From an uncultured Burkholderiales bacterium (GTDB lineage Bacteria; Pseudomonadota; Gammaproteobacteria; Burkholderiales; Burkholderiaceae_C), in contig CAIZHQ010000014.1 of NCBI GenBank assembly GCA_903932865.1, positions 62,001 to 126,000 of the forward strand: a DNA stretch of 64,000 nucleotides, in the 5' to 3' direction. The first letter of the stretch is position 1. Each line of letters starts with the position of its first letter. Positions 1 through 8,212 of this stretch are shown piece by piece. The notes beneath the pieces were generated by a model. It was not told where the DNA came from. It saw nothing but the letters and a program-made list of their open reading frames with translations, and did no database searches. The position numbers were made by a program, and so were the translations under genes.

Positions 1-892
1 GCTGCGCGTCCTGCAAGAGCGCTGCCTGCTGCCCGTGGGCGCCTCGCGCGAAGTGCCCGTGGACGTGCGTGTGGTCGCGGCCACCCACAAAAACCTCGAA
101 TCAGAAGTGGCGGCAGGACGCTTCCGTGAAGACCTGTATTACCGTATCAATGTCTTGCCCATCACCACCACTGCCTTGCGTGAGCGACCGGAAGACATTG
201 CGGCCTTGCTGCAGTTTTATGCCCAAAAGCACACCCTGCCTGGCAACCGCCCCCTGAAGTTCGCACCCGACACGCTGCTGATGCTGCAGGCCTACGCCTG
301 GCCGGGCAATGTGCGAGAGTTGTCCAACCTGGTGGACCGTTTTTCGACGCTGTTCCCCTCTCAAACCCTGCAGGTGCACACCGTGCCGGCCTGCATGATG
401 CCCTCGGGCCTGGCCGCTTTGCAGGCCCAGCGCCTGAGCCAAATGCCCACGCCAGCCCCGCAGCCCTCCCTCTTCGCAGCCGCTTCGGCCTCACAAGATG
501 CCTTGGCCGCTGCAGAGCCCATCTGGGCAACCGCTACAAGTGGTGTTGCCAAAAGCCCCTGGGCTGACAATGACCCGCTCAGCCATTTGTTTGCAGACAG
601 TGACAACCCTGCGCCCGTTCCCCGAGCCGCCTTCGCCCCCATGCCTTTGTCTGCCTCCAATGACGAAATGAGTTCGGTCGAAGAAGTCATCTTGCTGGCG
701 CAAGGCATCCAGACCCTGCCGCCCGACGGCATCTCGCTCAAGCAACACCTGATCGACATCGAGCGCAACCTGATCGAGCAAGCCCTTAGCCGGACCCAAG
801 GCAATGTCTCTCAAACGGCCAAGCTGCTGCAGCTGCAAAGAACCACACTCATCGAAAAAATCAACAAGTACGAACTGCGCGGCGTGGCCTGA
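1..892 (+). CDS. fleQ: FleQ/FlrA-type sigma-54 flagellar activator, 3' part
   Basis: The reading frame is open from base 2, so the gene starts upstream of the window. The first residues (LRVLQER, then PVG and [12 protein letters not shown]) are the later part of the sigma-54 AAA+ domain. PGNVREL follows near residue 100, the sensor II/R-finger side of the domain. A Pro/Ala-rich linker of about 100 residues comes next, then a Fis-type helix-turn-helix near the C-terminus ([19 protein letters not shown]). The LPPDGISL and [10 protein letters not shown] wording resembles the FleQ/FlrA class of flagellar master regulators. It would activate sigma-54 promoters of early flagellar genes, which fits its position at the edge of the flagellar block. 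Walker A and the receiver-like N-terminus lie outside the window, so FlrC-type membership cannot be excluded. Confidence 0.85.
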   Translation, partial: LRVLQERCLLPVGASREVPVDVRVVAATHKNLESEVAAGRFREDLYYRINVLPITTTALRERPEDIAALLQFYAQKHTLPGNRPLKFAPDTLLMLQAYAWPGNVRELSNLVDRFSTLFPSQTLQVHTVPACMMPSGLAALQAQRLSQMPTPAPQPSLFAAASASQDALAAAEPIWATATSGVAKSPWADNDPLSHLFADSDNPAPVPRAAFAPMPLSASNDEMSSVEEVILLAQGIQTLPPDGISLKQHLIDIERNLIEQALSRTQGNVSQTAKLLQLQRTTLIEKINKYELRGVA

Positions 893-1053
893 GGGCCTCT
901 GTGATTGAACTGGGTTGACTTCCTGGGAGAGGACCCGAATTTGTCATATCGGGCGAAGACCCAGGACCCCTCTCACTTGGCAAATGTGGATGTCGGATCT
1001 GGTCCGGTGTGACATTCAAAACAAAGACCGGGATTGCAAAAAACCGAGTCCGA

Positions 1054-1551
1054 TCAGAACGGTGGTTTGATTACTTTGGCGCAAGTGCCCTTGATGAGCT
1101 TGACGTTGCGCCCATCGTTCAGGCTCAGAGATTGCACAAAGCTGCCTGTTTTGCGGTCCACCACAAACTCTTCGCCGGTGATCATGACGCCAAATCGCTG
1201 GAACATGGCAGGGCGGTAAATCTTCAGTCGTGTGCCCATCAGTTGCAGGGTGCCGGAACGGCTTTCGGAGATGGCAATTTTGCCTTGGTACCAGCCTGAT
1301 TTTTTCTCAAAATCAATCTGTGCCATGGTGATCCTGGAGGGCTCGTTTTCCTTGATCCCCAAAGCCAGTTGTCCATCCAAGTCCAGCTCCAGCTCGCAAA
1401 TCAGATCCATCACCCCCTTGCTGTCGCCGGGCATGCTTTCGGCGATCAAATCGGTCTCAGGACGACTTTCCCCCATCAGGTGCACCAGCCCCCAGATGCC
1501 GCCCATAACCAAAAGACCGATGGCGATACCGATTGCAGTATTTTTCAGCAT
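1054..1551 (-). CDS. hypothetical single-pass membrane protein
   Basis: The 165-residue protein starts with a hydrophobic helix (about residues 5-25: IGIAIGLLVMGGIWGLVHLM), then a soluble domain that would face the periplasm. That domain contains a DLICELELD stretch and a SFVQSLSLNDG stretch near the end. The pattern looks like a small anchored beta-rich domain. I do not recognise the family. It lies 84 bases downstream of motB on the same strand and might be the last gene of the motA-motB transcript. Coding direction is supported by codon composition; the overlapping plus-strand frames look like shadows. No function is assigned. Confidence 0.6.
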   Translation of the reverse strand: MLKNTAIGIAIGLLVMGGIWGLVHLMGESRPETDLIAESMPGDSKGVMDLICELELDLDGQLALGIKENEPSRITMAQIDFEKKSGWYQGKIAISESRSGTLQLMGTRLKIYRPAMFQRFGVMITGEEFVVDRKTGSFVQSLSLNDGRNVKLIKGTCAKVIKPPF

Positions 1552-1635
1552 GGGGAAACCTCTTGAAGGTGTTGGTGTGAACCAAGGGGGGCAGTGGTCA
1601 TCTTAACGCGCAGTCAAGCCGCAGTTCACGCCTGA

Positions 1636-2655
1636 TTACTGGTTCAGCACCGTGATGCTGACGCGCCGGTTGCGCGGGTCTGCACCATTGCCCGGCACTT
1701 TGGGATTGGTATCAGCCACTCCTTCGATGCGCGAGAACCTATTGCTGCCAATGCCCTGGGATTGCATGAACTGCCGAGTGGCATCGGCCCGCTCAGTCGA
1801 CAAGGTCCAATTGTTGCGCATGCTGTCCGGGGCGAAACCCATGCTGTCCGTGTGCCCACGAATTGATAATCTGTTGGGCAGTGGTTTGAGCGATTGGGTC
1901 ACTTCGGCCATCAAAGCGGCCGCTTTGCTGCCCATCACCGCGCCGCCAGAGCTGTACATGGCGAAGTCGGCCTTGTCGATCACCTCAATGCGCAAGCCAT
2001 CCTTCTCGCGCGTGATGCTGACCTGGTCCTTGATTTTTTCGAATTGTGGACTCTCAGACAATTTCTGCTTGATCTCTTTTTCGACCTTGTCGAAATTTTC
2101 CTTGTCCTGTTTCTGGCCTGGTGAGCCGCTGCCGCCGCCCTCCCCAGGTGAGCCAGAACCCGTGGCTTTGCCGGGGTCTTGGTCAGAGGGGCCATCCTTG
2201 TTGTTCTCTTCCTTGGATGACCCAAAGCTTTCGCCTGGGCCACCTTGGGCCTGAGGCGTCAAACGCTCAAGCAATGCGGTTTGCTTGGCGGTGAAGGGGA
2301 AAGCATCGGGGTCGATGATGGACTTGCCACCGAACAAGCCATTGGAGCCCGCCATTTCGCCAAACACGATCTGGCTGTGGGAGGCGGGCCTGAAATAGTC
2401 CGCGACACTTCTTTTCTTGTCTTCTGTACTGGCGCCCAACAGCCACATCAACAAGAAGAAAGCCATCATGGCCGTCATCATGTCGGCCAGGGCGATTTTC
2501 CAGGCGCCACCGTGGGCACCCCCATGACCATCTTCGACAATGATCTTGCGAATGATGGGGCGCATCGCCTCCGCGGCCGCCGCCGCTGCGGCGGCTTCGG
2601 CGGCAGCGGCAGCCTCGTCGGTCGCTGCAGGAGCTGCTTTGTCTGCCTCGGCCAT
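1636..2655 (-). CDS. motB: flagellar motor stator protein MotB
   Basis: MotB is the peptidoglycan-anchoring half of the proton-driven stator. The 339-residue product has an unusual Ala-rich N-terminal tail (residues 10-30), one transmembrane helix (about 52-74) with the conserved proton-binding Asp at about residue 58 in LADMMTAMMAFF, a Gly/Ser/Pro-rich and charged linker (about 150-195), and a C-terminal OmpA-like domain (about 235-335) with RLSIRGHTDS and NRRVSI. The start codon overlaps the motA stop (TGATG), so the two are translationally coupled. The N-terminal poly-Ala extension and the Gly-rich linker are longer than in typical enteric MotB. Confidence 0.95.
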   Translation of the reverse strand: MAEADKAAPAATDEAAAAAEAAAAAAAAEAMRPIIRKIIVEDGHGGAHGGAWKIALADMMTAMMAFFLLMWLLGASTEDKKRSVADYFRPASHSQIVFGEMAGSNGLFGGKSIIDPDAFPFTAKQTALLERLTPQAQGGPGESFGSSKEENNKDGPSDQDPGKATGSGSPGEGGGSGSPGQKQDKENFDKVEKEIKQKLSESPQFEKIKDQVSITREKDGLRIEVIDKADFAMYSSGGAVMGSKAAALMAEVTQSLKPLPNRLSIRGHTDSMGFAPDSMRNNWTLSTERADATRQFMQSQGIGSNRFSRIEGVADTNPKVPGNGADPRNRRVSITVLNQ

Positions 2656-3518
2656 CAGGATCCTCGCATGCCGTCAAAGACTTCGGAAAAGCTCGGTTGG
2701 TTGTGGTGTGAAATGCAGGCCCGTGCGGACTCGATCACCAGTGGTTGCGGGTGGCCCTTGAGGTTGCCCACGATCATCTCGCGGATCACGTCGAACGCTT
2801 GAGCGTCTTCATTGATGATTTGGGTCAGTCGGCCGGCAAAGGGCTCAAACATACCGTAGGCCAAAAACACACCCATCAGCGTACCCACCAGCGCGGAGCC
2901 AATCAGCGCACCCAGCACAGGCGGGGGTTGGTCAATCGAACCCATGGTTTTCACCACACCCAACACGCAAGCCACGATGCCCAGAGCGGGCAAACCACCT
3001 GCAATGCCGGCCAACGCACCGGGAGCCAACAAGGCCTCATGGTGGTGCACCTTGATGGCCTTTTTCATCAAATCATCCAAGGCATCGGCGTCCAGGTTGC
3101 CCTGCGAGATCACCATCAAACGAAGGGGATCGCAAATCATCTGAACGATGGAGTGGTCCTTGGCCAGCTTGGGGAATTCACCAAAAATTGGGCTCGAGTC
3201 TGGATTTTCAACGTGCGATTCGAGCGCCACCACGCCTTCTTTTTTCATCACCGTTTGCAGTTTCCCCACCAGCAGCATCAAAGCCAGGTAGTCGGCTTGG
3301 TGAAAACTGGGGCCTTTGATGCACTTGCCAATGCCGCCCATGGCCGCCTTGAAAACAGGAAAGCTGTTGGCCACCAAAGAGGCGCCAATGGCCGACCCCC
3401 CGATGATCAAGAATTCGAATGGCGCGGCCTTGATGATGGGGGCCATCTTGCCGCCAGCAATGACGTAACCGCCAAACACTGCACCAAAAACAACCGCTAA
3501 ACCGACAAAGAAAAACAT
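2655..3518 (-). CDS. motA: flagellar motor stator protein MotA
   Basis: MotA surrounds MotB to form the proton channel and transmits torque to FliG. The 287-residue protein has the family pattern: an N-terminal helix pair, a large cytoplasmic loop (about 60-165), and two C-terminal helices with GGLPALGIVACVLGVVKTMG and LIGSALVGTLMGVFLAYGMF, including the conserved prolines. It starts FFFVGLAVVFGAVFGGYVIAGG as expected. It follows a 62-residue membrane gene by 15 bases and precedes motB with overlapping stop/start. A sigma-28 promoter sits upstream of the small gene and should drive all three. Confidence 0.96.
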   Translation of the reverse strand: MFFFVGLAVVFGAVFGGYVIAGGKMAPIIKAAPFEFLIIGGSAIGASLVANSFPVFKAAMGGIGKCIKGPSFHQADYLALMLLVGKLQTVMKKEGVVALESHVENPDSSPIFGEFPKLAKDHSIVQMICDPLRLMVISQGNLDADALDDLMKKAIKVHHHEALLAPGALAGIAGGLPALGIVACVLGVVKTMGSIDQPPPVLGALIGSALVGTLMGVFLAYGMFEPFAGRLTQIINEDAQAFDVIREMIVGNLKGHPQPLVIESARACISHHNQPSFSEVFDGMRGS

Positions 3519-3533
3519 GGTGGCCCTTTAAGT

Positions 3534-3722
3534 CTAGACAATGCACCAAATACCGATGCACCAACCCAGCGTCCATTGAAAAAAGAAGTCCATCAAATTG
3601 CCCAGCAAAATGACAGGCAGACCCAAATACAGCGCCCCCCAAGCCCACCCCGACATTGTCAAGCGGGCTTTGGGGATGTCATGCCCCAAGATGGCATGTT
3701 CTTTAGGAGATGACGAGCTCAT
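3534..3722 (-). CDS. small hydrophobic protein, first gene of the mot operon
   Basis: A 62-residue protein with a short polar N-terminus (MSSSSPKEHAILGHDIPKA) and two hydrophobic stretches (about 25-60) rich in Gly, Leu and Trp (WGALYLGLPVILLG, FFFQWTLGWCIG). It lies between the sigma-28 promoter and motA, 15 bases upstream of motA, so it is probably co-transcribed with the stator genes. I do not recognise the family. A role near the stator is only an inference from position. Confidence 0.6.
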   Translation of the reverse strand: MSSSSPKEHAILGHDIPKARLTMSGWAWGALYLGLPVILLGNLMDFFFQWTLGWCIGIWCIV

Positions 3723-3744
3723 TTTTTTCCGTTAACACCTGTAT

Positions 3745-3771
3745 TCATCGGACACAAATGCGTTATCTTGA
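3745..3771 (-). promoter_or_regulatory. sigma-28 (FliA) promoter of the mot operon
   Basis: On the minus strand TCAAGATA is followed after exactly 11 bases by TCCGATGA, close to the FliA consensus TAAAGTTT-N11-GCCGATAA. It ends 22 bases upstream of the first gene of the mot operon, as expected for a class III flagellar promoter. Confidence 0.8.
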
Positions 3772-3804
3772 GTCGAAATTGAAAAATTTGCCTATTATGA
3801 CGAT

Positions 3805-4731
3805 ATGGATTTGAAATGGGAGCAATTGCCACAAGCCGATTGGGAAGAATTTCATTCGACCCAGCGTGGCGCTTTGCAGCAGGCATGGACTTATGGCGAG
3901 GCCTTGACCTCATTGGACGTGAACATGTCGCGGGCCATGGTCTGGCAAGAAGGCCAACTGGTGGCCATTGCCCAATTCATGTGCAAACGGGTGCTGGGCT
4001 ACATCTCATTGGCCTCTTGCACGCGAGGTCCGATCTTCCATCCCGATCTGAGCCCCGCTCAACGTGCGGACATTTACAAGCGCCTGCGCCATACGATCCC
4101 ACTGCCGCGCCTGAAAGTCCTCTTGTTTTCGCCCGACCGCACCGGCGAACAAATCGACCCGATTGAAATCCGTGGCCTGTCACGGGTGATGACCGGTTAC
4201 TCCACTGTGCTGCTCGACTTGACCCATCCGCTGCCTACTTTGAAAGTCCAACTCGAGGGCAAGTGGCGCAACCGCTTGAACAAAGTGCTGTCCAACGTGA
4301 AGCTGCGCATCCATGTGCAACCGAGCCGTAAGCGCTGTGATTGGCTGCTGGGCCAGGAACTCGCCCAACGCGAAGCGAAAAAATTCCATGGTTTGCCCAC
4401 CGATTTTGTGCAGGCTTACATCGCCGCGGCGGCCGACCCCCGTCAGGCCTTTGTGGTGGCCTATGCCGAACTGGGCAAGAACACTGTGGGCGGCATGCTC
4501 TTTCTGATTCATGGCCGAGTTGCCAGTTACCATATGGGTTGGGCTGACGAAGAGGGTCGGCAGCTCAATGCCCACAACGCATTGCTCTGGCAGGCCATGG
4601 CTTACTTGCAGGAGCAGGGCGTCGAGCTGCTCGATCTGGGGGGCGTCAACACCCACGATCTGCCCGGCATCTCGCGCTTCAAACTGGGCACAGGCGGTCA
4701 AGCCATCACCCTTGCGGGAACTTTTTTTTGA
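3805..4731 (+). CDS. FemAB/GNAT-like acyl-aminoacyltransferase
   Basis: The 308-residue protein looks like a two-lobed GNAT fold of the FemA/FemB or BioF2-like group: an N-terminal lobe with RGALQQAWTYGEAL and an ISLASCTRGPIF stretch, and a C-terminal lobe with KWRNRLNK (about 155), AFVVAYAELG, GGMLFLIHGRVASYHMGW (about 235) and LLDLGGVNTHDLPGISRFK (about 275). That last motif, with the preceding helix, is typical of FemAB-like aminoacyl or exopolysaccharide-linked transferases. The substrate is not predictable. Its stop codon overlaps the TTG upstream of the next gene, so the pair is probably co-transcribed. It interrupts the flagellar genes. Confidence 0.7.
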   Translation: MDLKWEQLPQADWEEFHSTQRGALQQAWTYGEALTSLDVNMSRAMVWQEGQLVAIAQFMCKRVLGYISLASCTRGPIFHPDLSPAQRADIYKRLRHTIPLPRLKVLLFSPDRTGEQIDPIEIRGLSRVMTGYSTVLLDLTHPLPTLKVQLEGKWRNRLNKVLSNVKLRIHVQPSRKRCDWLLGQELAQREAKKFHGLPTDFVQAYIAAAADPRQAFVVAYAELGKNTVGGMLFLIHGRVASYHMGWADEEGRQLNAHNALLWQAMAYLQEQGVELLDLGGVNTHDLPGISRFKLGTGGQAITLAGTFF

Positions 4732-4739
4732 GAACAAAC

Positions 4740-5150
4740 ATGACGATGCGAGCATTTTTAATGCGTGCTGTGGTGCGGTGGAGCCTGTGCTGTGCAGGCT
4801 TGGCAGGCTGCCTGAGCCCACTGACCGCTCAGGCCTGGACCCGCATCGGCGAAACCCAGGACCTGACGCTCTATGTGAACCGCAGCGCCATCGAGCGGGA
4901 AGACCGGATACGCCGGGTCTGGGAAATGCAGGACCTCAAAACACCGGACGCGGAAGGGGTGCGTTCCAGACGCTACCTGAACGAATACGACTGCACCTAC
5001 AAAATGCACCGATTGGGGCAGATGACCAGTTACGCAGGCCCCAAACTGACCGGCGAAAAACTTGCCGACGTCAAAGAGATGGGCTACTGGCGAAAAATTC
5101 CTCCCAATGGCGTTTTTGTGCTGACCTACATCGCCGTGTGCGTCGAATGA
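4740..5150 (+). CDS. secreted surface-adhesin protein E-like protein
   Basis: About 136 residues with a signal peptide (hydrophobic core about residues 10-28 ending in LTAQA before WTRIG). The mature part has the pattern of the surface-adhesin protein E domain: W near the start, TLYVNRSAI, RRVWEMQDL, a Cys in YDCTYKM, and a second Cys near the C-terminus (AVCVE), which could form a disulfide. A TTG at 4728 is in frame and overlaps the upstream stop; I prefer ATG 4740, with ATG 4746 also possible. The name reflects a domain common in Burkholderiales periplasmic proteins and does not prove adhesion. Confidence 0.65.
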   Translation: MTMRAFLMRAVVRWSLCCAGLAGCLSPLTAQAWTRIGETQDLTLYVNRSAIEREDRIRRVWEMQDLKTPDAEGVRSRRYLNEYDCTYKMHRLGQMTSYAGPKLTGEKLADVKEMGYWRKIPPNGVFVLTYIAVCVE

Positions 5151-5298
5151 GTGCCTTGACCCAATTGATCAGTGTCTGATCGACCTCGCCCAATGTGGGT
5201 GCTAAGCCCGCCGTGCTCTGACCGGAGTGAGGGCGGGTCTTCGCTCGGGGTCATGGTGCGGCGTGGTGGTCAGGCTCATCTTGGGTGGTCTTGGTGCT

Positions 5299-6288
5299 TC
5301 AGCGCGGCGCAGGTTGGGTGGTGGGGGTGGTGGCGGCAGCCGGCTCTCCAGCGGGCCTGGGCGGGTTGGTGCGGGGGAACTGGACGGGGCGGTTGGTGTT
5401 GGCGTTGGCGTTGGCGTTGTTTTTCTGCAGGGTTTCGAGGTAGCGTTCTTTTTGCAGGGTCACCAGGGCTTGGACGTCGCTGTTGAGTTTGTCGACGTTG
5501 CCGACCGCGCCTTTGAGGGCTTTGACTTCATTGCCCAGGGTTTGCACGGCACCGGCCTGGCTTTGCAGGCGGTTGTTGATGGCTTGGACTTGTTTGAGCA
5601 GGTTGTCGCTGGTGGCGGCGACTTGTTTGGCGGTTTCTCCAGGCACGGTCTGGACCATGGTTTCGGATTTTTTGAGAGCGTCGCTGATGCGTGTTTCGAT
5701 CTGGCCTTGGGTTTTGGCTTGTTCGACTTGTTGCGCCGTCAGGCTTTCGATGCTTCGGTTGATCACGTCGAGGGATTCGAGGCCGACGTTGAGGTCGACC
5801 ACGCGCTTGCCAACAGCCAGCATCATGGTGTCGAGTTGGTTGATGCGGCTGTTCATGCGCACGCCCATGACCAAGAAGAAGATGAGGCAAATCACCATCA
5901 GGCCGCCAGTGGCGCCCAGCAGGATCAGGGCCTTTTTGTGGCCGACTTCGGTCAGGTCTTTGAATTCGGTGGTGGCCTTGTGCATGTTTCTGCTGGCGGT
6001 GGCGGCGGATTCGGCGGACTTGCTGGCGATGTCGGCCGAGTCGAGCACGACTTGTGCCAGCGATTGGTATTGCCGGTAGGCGCGTTCATCGACGGTGAGG
6101 CCCAAGTGCGGGCGCGATTCGGCGGCCGGCGCCGCTGCGCTCGCGGCCGTGCCTGGGCTTGGGGCCTTGGCTGTCGCAGCGGCTGGGGCGATGTCGCTGT
6201 CGCTGCGGGGAGCTTGGGTGGTGCTGTCCTCGCTACCGGGGGCATCCATGAGGATGGGTTCGGTGGGGGTGAAGTCTTTGTCGCTCAT
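5299..6288 (-). CDS. coiled-coil membrane protein at the end of the fli/flh operon
   Basis: A 329-residue protein: a disordered Ala/Pro/Thr-rich N-terminus (1-60), a helical segment (about 65-115), one transmembrane helix (about 119-142, LILLGATGGLMVICLIFFLV), then a long predicted coiled coil (about 145-290) and a low-complexity tail with Asn-Ala repeats and Pro/Thr. It overlaps the upstream gene by four bases (ATGA). The layout resembles anchored coiled-coil or methyl-acceptor-like scaffolds but lacks any chemoreceptor signature. I do not recognise the family. Being last in the flhB operon suggests an accessory role in flagellar or polar placement (inference). Confidence 0.65.
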   Translation of the reverse strand: MSDKDFTPTEPILMDAPGSEDSTTQAPRSDSDIAPAAATAKAPSPGTAASAAAPAAESRPHLGLTVDERAYRQYQSLAQVVLDSADIASKSAESAATASRNMHKATTEFKDLTEVGHKKALILLGATGGLMVICLIFFLVMGVRMNSRINQLDTMMLAVGKRVVDLNVGLESLDVINRSIESLTAQQVEQAKTQGQIETRISDALKKSETMVQTVPGETAKQVAATSDNLLKQVQAINNRLQSQAGAVQTLGNEVKALKGAVGNVDKLNSDVQALVTLQKERYLETLQKNNANANANTNRPVQFPRTNPPRPAGEPAAATTPTTQPAPR

Positions 6289-6782
6289 GGTCGTTTTCCT
6301 CGGGCTGTGGGCATCTGCGGGAGTCGCTGGAGTTGTTCTGCCAATTGGGCGTTACGGGCTCTGAGTTGATCGATGCGGTTTTTGACGGGGTTGTCTTGTT
6401 CCCAGACGGGTTCGGTCAGAGTGGGGGCTGCTGATTGGGCTTGCGCTTTGGCTTTGCTGGAGGGCAGAGCGGTGCGTAATTTGGGTTTGGGCCTGACCGT
6501 TTTGCCGGATGCAGTTTTGGGCTTGGCGGGTTTGCTCGGGGTTTCCAGGGGCAGGCTTTTGGCAGCTTTGGCCCGAACGGCTTTTGCAGGCGCAGCAGGG
6601 GGCTCGATGCGCTTGATTTTTGGCGTTTTGACGGGCATCACCTTTTGAAGGTTGGTGGGGCTGTCGTCGGTGGGTTCCGTGGGTTTGAATTTCTGGGTGC
6701 TTTTGCGAGCTGCCACGTTGGAGCCCGCGGGCATGTTGACGGCGTGGGGTTTGTCGCTGCGGATGAGGGTGTTGGGTTTCAT
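6285..6782 (-). CDS. Lys/Pro-rich basic protein in the flhB operon
   Basis: A 165-residue, strongly basic and Pro/Ala/Lys-rich protein, probably disordered over residues 1-125, with a short C-terminal helix of heptad character (about 130-153: NRIDQLRARNAQLAEQLQRL). I chose ATG 6782 because it overlaps the stop of the upstream DamX-like gene (ATGA); an in-frame upstream start would lie inside that gene. The next gene also overlaps by ATGA, so all three are coupled. No known family is recognised. The composition resembles linker or nucleic-acid/peptidoglycan-interacting proteins, but nothing specific can be claimed. Confidence 0.6.
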   Translation of the reverse strand: MKPNTLIRSDKPHAVNMPAGSNVAARKSTQKFKPTEPTDDSPTNLQKVMPVKTPKIKRIEPPAAPAKAVRAKAAKSLPLETPSKPAKPKTASGKTVRPKPKLRTALPSSKAKAQAQSAAPTLTEPVWEQDNPVKNRIDQLRARNAQLAEQLQRLPQMPTARGKRP

Positions 6783-8212
6783 CGCGGGGTGTCCTGTTTG
6801 GTCAAGGCGGTTTTGATTTGGGTTTGCAGGCTGCGGGTGGGCCTGACCCAACTGCCGTTGGGGATGCCGGGTTTGCGGGCGGCCACGAGGCCGTCATTGA
6901 CTTGGGCATAAGGGCCGGAGACGATGACAAAGTGCGCCACGCTGTCGCCCGTGTGGTAGGCCTCGACGATGGCGGTGTTTTTGATGTCGGAGAGGCTTTT
7001 CAGGAGCTCAAGTGCTTTGTCGTAAGTTTTGGCGGTGCCGTATTGCAGCAAAAAGCTTTGGGGATCCAGGTCCTTGATCCAAGTTTGAGTTTGACGAAGG
7101 TCCGTGGCGTTATTTGCAGGCTGTGGGATAGGCCCTGTGGCCACTGGGCCGGGCTGGCTGGTCGGGCCGGGGGCGGGCTGGGTTGCAGGCTGAGGGGGGA
7201 CACTTGGAGCGGGAGTTGAGACGGGGGTGCTTTCAGCGATAGGCGTGGCAGGGGTGACCGCAGCGGCAGGAGCAACAGGAGCGACTGGCGCAACGGAGGG
7301 CGCTGCGTCCTGACTTTTCACGACCCGGGTGGCGGGCGGTTTCAGACCGAAGGATTGCGGTTGCAACAACAGCATGATGAAGGTGGACAGCATCAGCGCC
7401 GGAATGAGGAGCAAGGCCAGGGTTTTGGGTCGTTTGACCCAGGCGCGTGGCGGTTTCGATGGGGCCAGCCCAGAGAGGCTTTGCAGCTTGGCTTGACCGT
7501 GCTGGTGCCATCCCAGGATTTTTTGTTTGAAGCGGCCGCTGGACCGCGAGGAGACCTCGGGTTCTGGCGCTGTGCTGTCGGCCAGGGTGTTGACATCCAA
7601 AGAGACCGAAACCGCGGGGTGGTCCATGCGTTTGAGCATTTGGATCAGGGGGCCGCTGCGGCCCTCGCTGCTGGCCAGTGCCAAGGCGGCCTCGACTTGT
7701 TCTGAATTGGGCGCTTCAATGTCCCAGCGCAGCAGCTTGCGGCCAAACGAGGTGAGGGTGATGTTTTGCCTTTTGGCGCCTGACATGAGCAAGATGGCGC
7801 GGATGTTGGCCCCAGGGAAATTTTGAATCAGGCGGGCCAGCAATTGGACTTCGGCTTCGGGCAAGGTGTGGGCATCGTGCACGATCCAGATTTGCGCGCC
7901 TTCGGCGGCCGTGGCGGCTCGGGTGGCTTGTTGCACCGATTGCTGGGCCAACACTTCGTTGAAGCGGGCCAACAGCGAATCGGTATTGGCCGGGAAGTAG
8001 ACCTCGATGCTGTGCTCCGGGGCTTGTTGCCGCAGTTGCGCAAGCATCAGGTTCAGGTAGTGGTCGAGCAGGGCTTCGTGTTCGCAGAACAAGGCCAGGC
8101 TCAAGCCTTCGCGGGCCACGGCGTTGGCGCAGCCGGCGATCCGCATGCGGTCGGCCGAGCGGAAAATGAAGTCGTTCAGGGTATGAACGGTAGAGGGGAT
8201 CGGGATGTTCAT
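6779..8212 (-). CDS. DamX-like protein: degenerate ATPase, TM helix, SPOR domain
   Basis: A 477-residue protein with three parts. The N-terminal part (about 15-210) resembles the ExeA/DamX AAA ATPase but lacks a recognisable Walker A; a Walker-B-like strand IWIVHDAHTL lies near 108-117. A transmembrane helix sits at about 262-283 (LALLLIPALMLSTFIMLLL). A Pro/Ala-rich periplasmic linker (about 300-375) leads to a C-terminal SPOR-like domain (about 380-470: QSFLLQYGTAKTYDKALELL, FVIVSGPYAQV, SWVRPTRSLQ), which binds denuded septal glycan in known SPOR proteins. Its start overlaps the flhB stop by four bases. DamX proteins usually act at division sites; placement in a flagellar export operon is odd. 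Confidence 0.7.
   Translation of the reverse strand: MNIPIPSTVHTLNDFIFRSADRMRIAGCANAVAREGLSLALFCEHEALLDHYLNLMLAQLRQQAPEHSIEVYFPANTDSLLARFNEVLAQQSVQQATRAATAAEGAQIWIVHDAHTLPEAEVQLLARLIQNFPGANIRAILLMSGAKRQNITLTSFGRKLLRWDIEAPNSEQVEAALALASSEGRSGPLIQMLKRMDHPAVSVSLDVNTLADSTAPEPEVSSRSSGRFKQKILGWHQHGQAKLQSLSGLAPSKPPRAWVKRPKTLALLLIPALMLSTFIMLLLQPQSFGLKPPATRVVKSQDAAPSVAPVAPVAPAAAVTPATPIAESTPVSTPAPSVPPQPATQPAPGPTSQPGPVATGPIPQPANNATDLRQTQTWIKDLDPQSFLLQYGTAKTYDKALELLKSLSDIKNTAIVEAYHTGDSVAHFVIVSGPYAQVNDGLVAARKPGIPNGSWVRPTRSLQTQIKTALTKQDTPR

Noticed and set aside
5227..6369. Plus-strand Gly/Val-rich frame
   Set aside because: It is the antisense of the coiled-coil gene 5299-6288, whose overlaps with neighbours support the minus strand.
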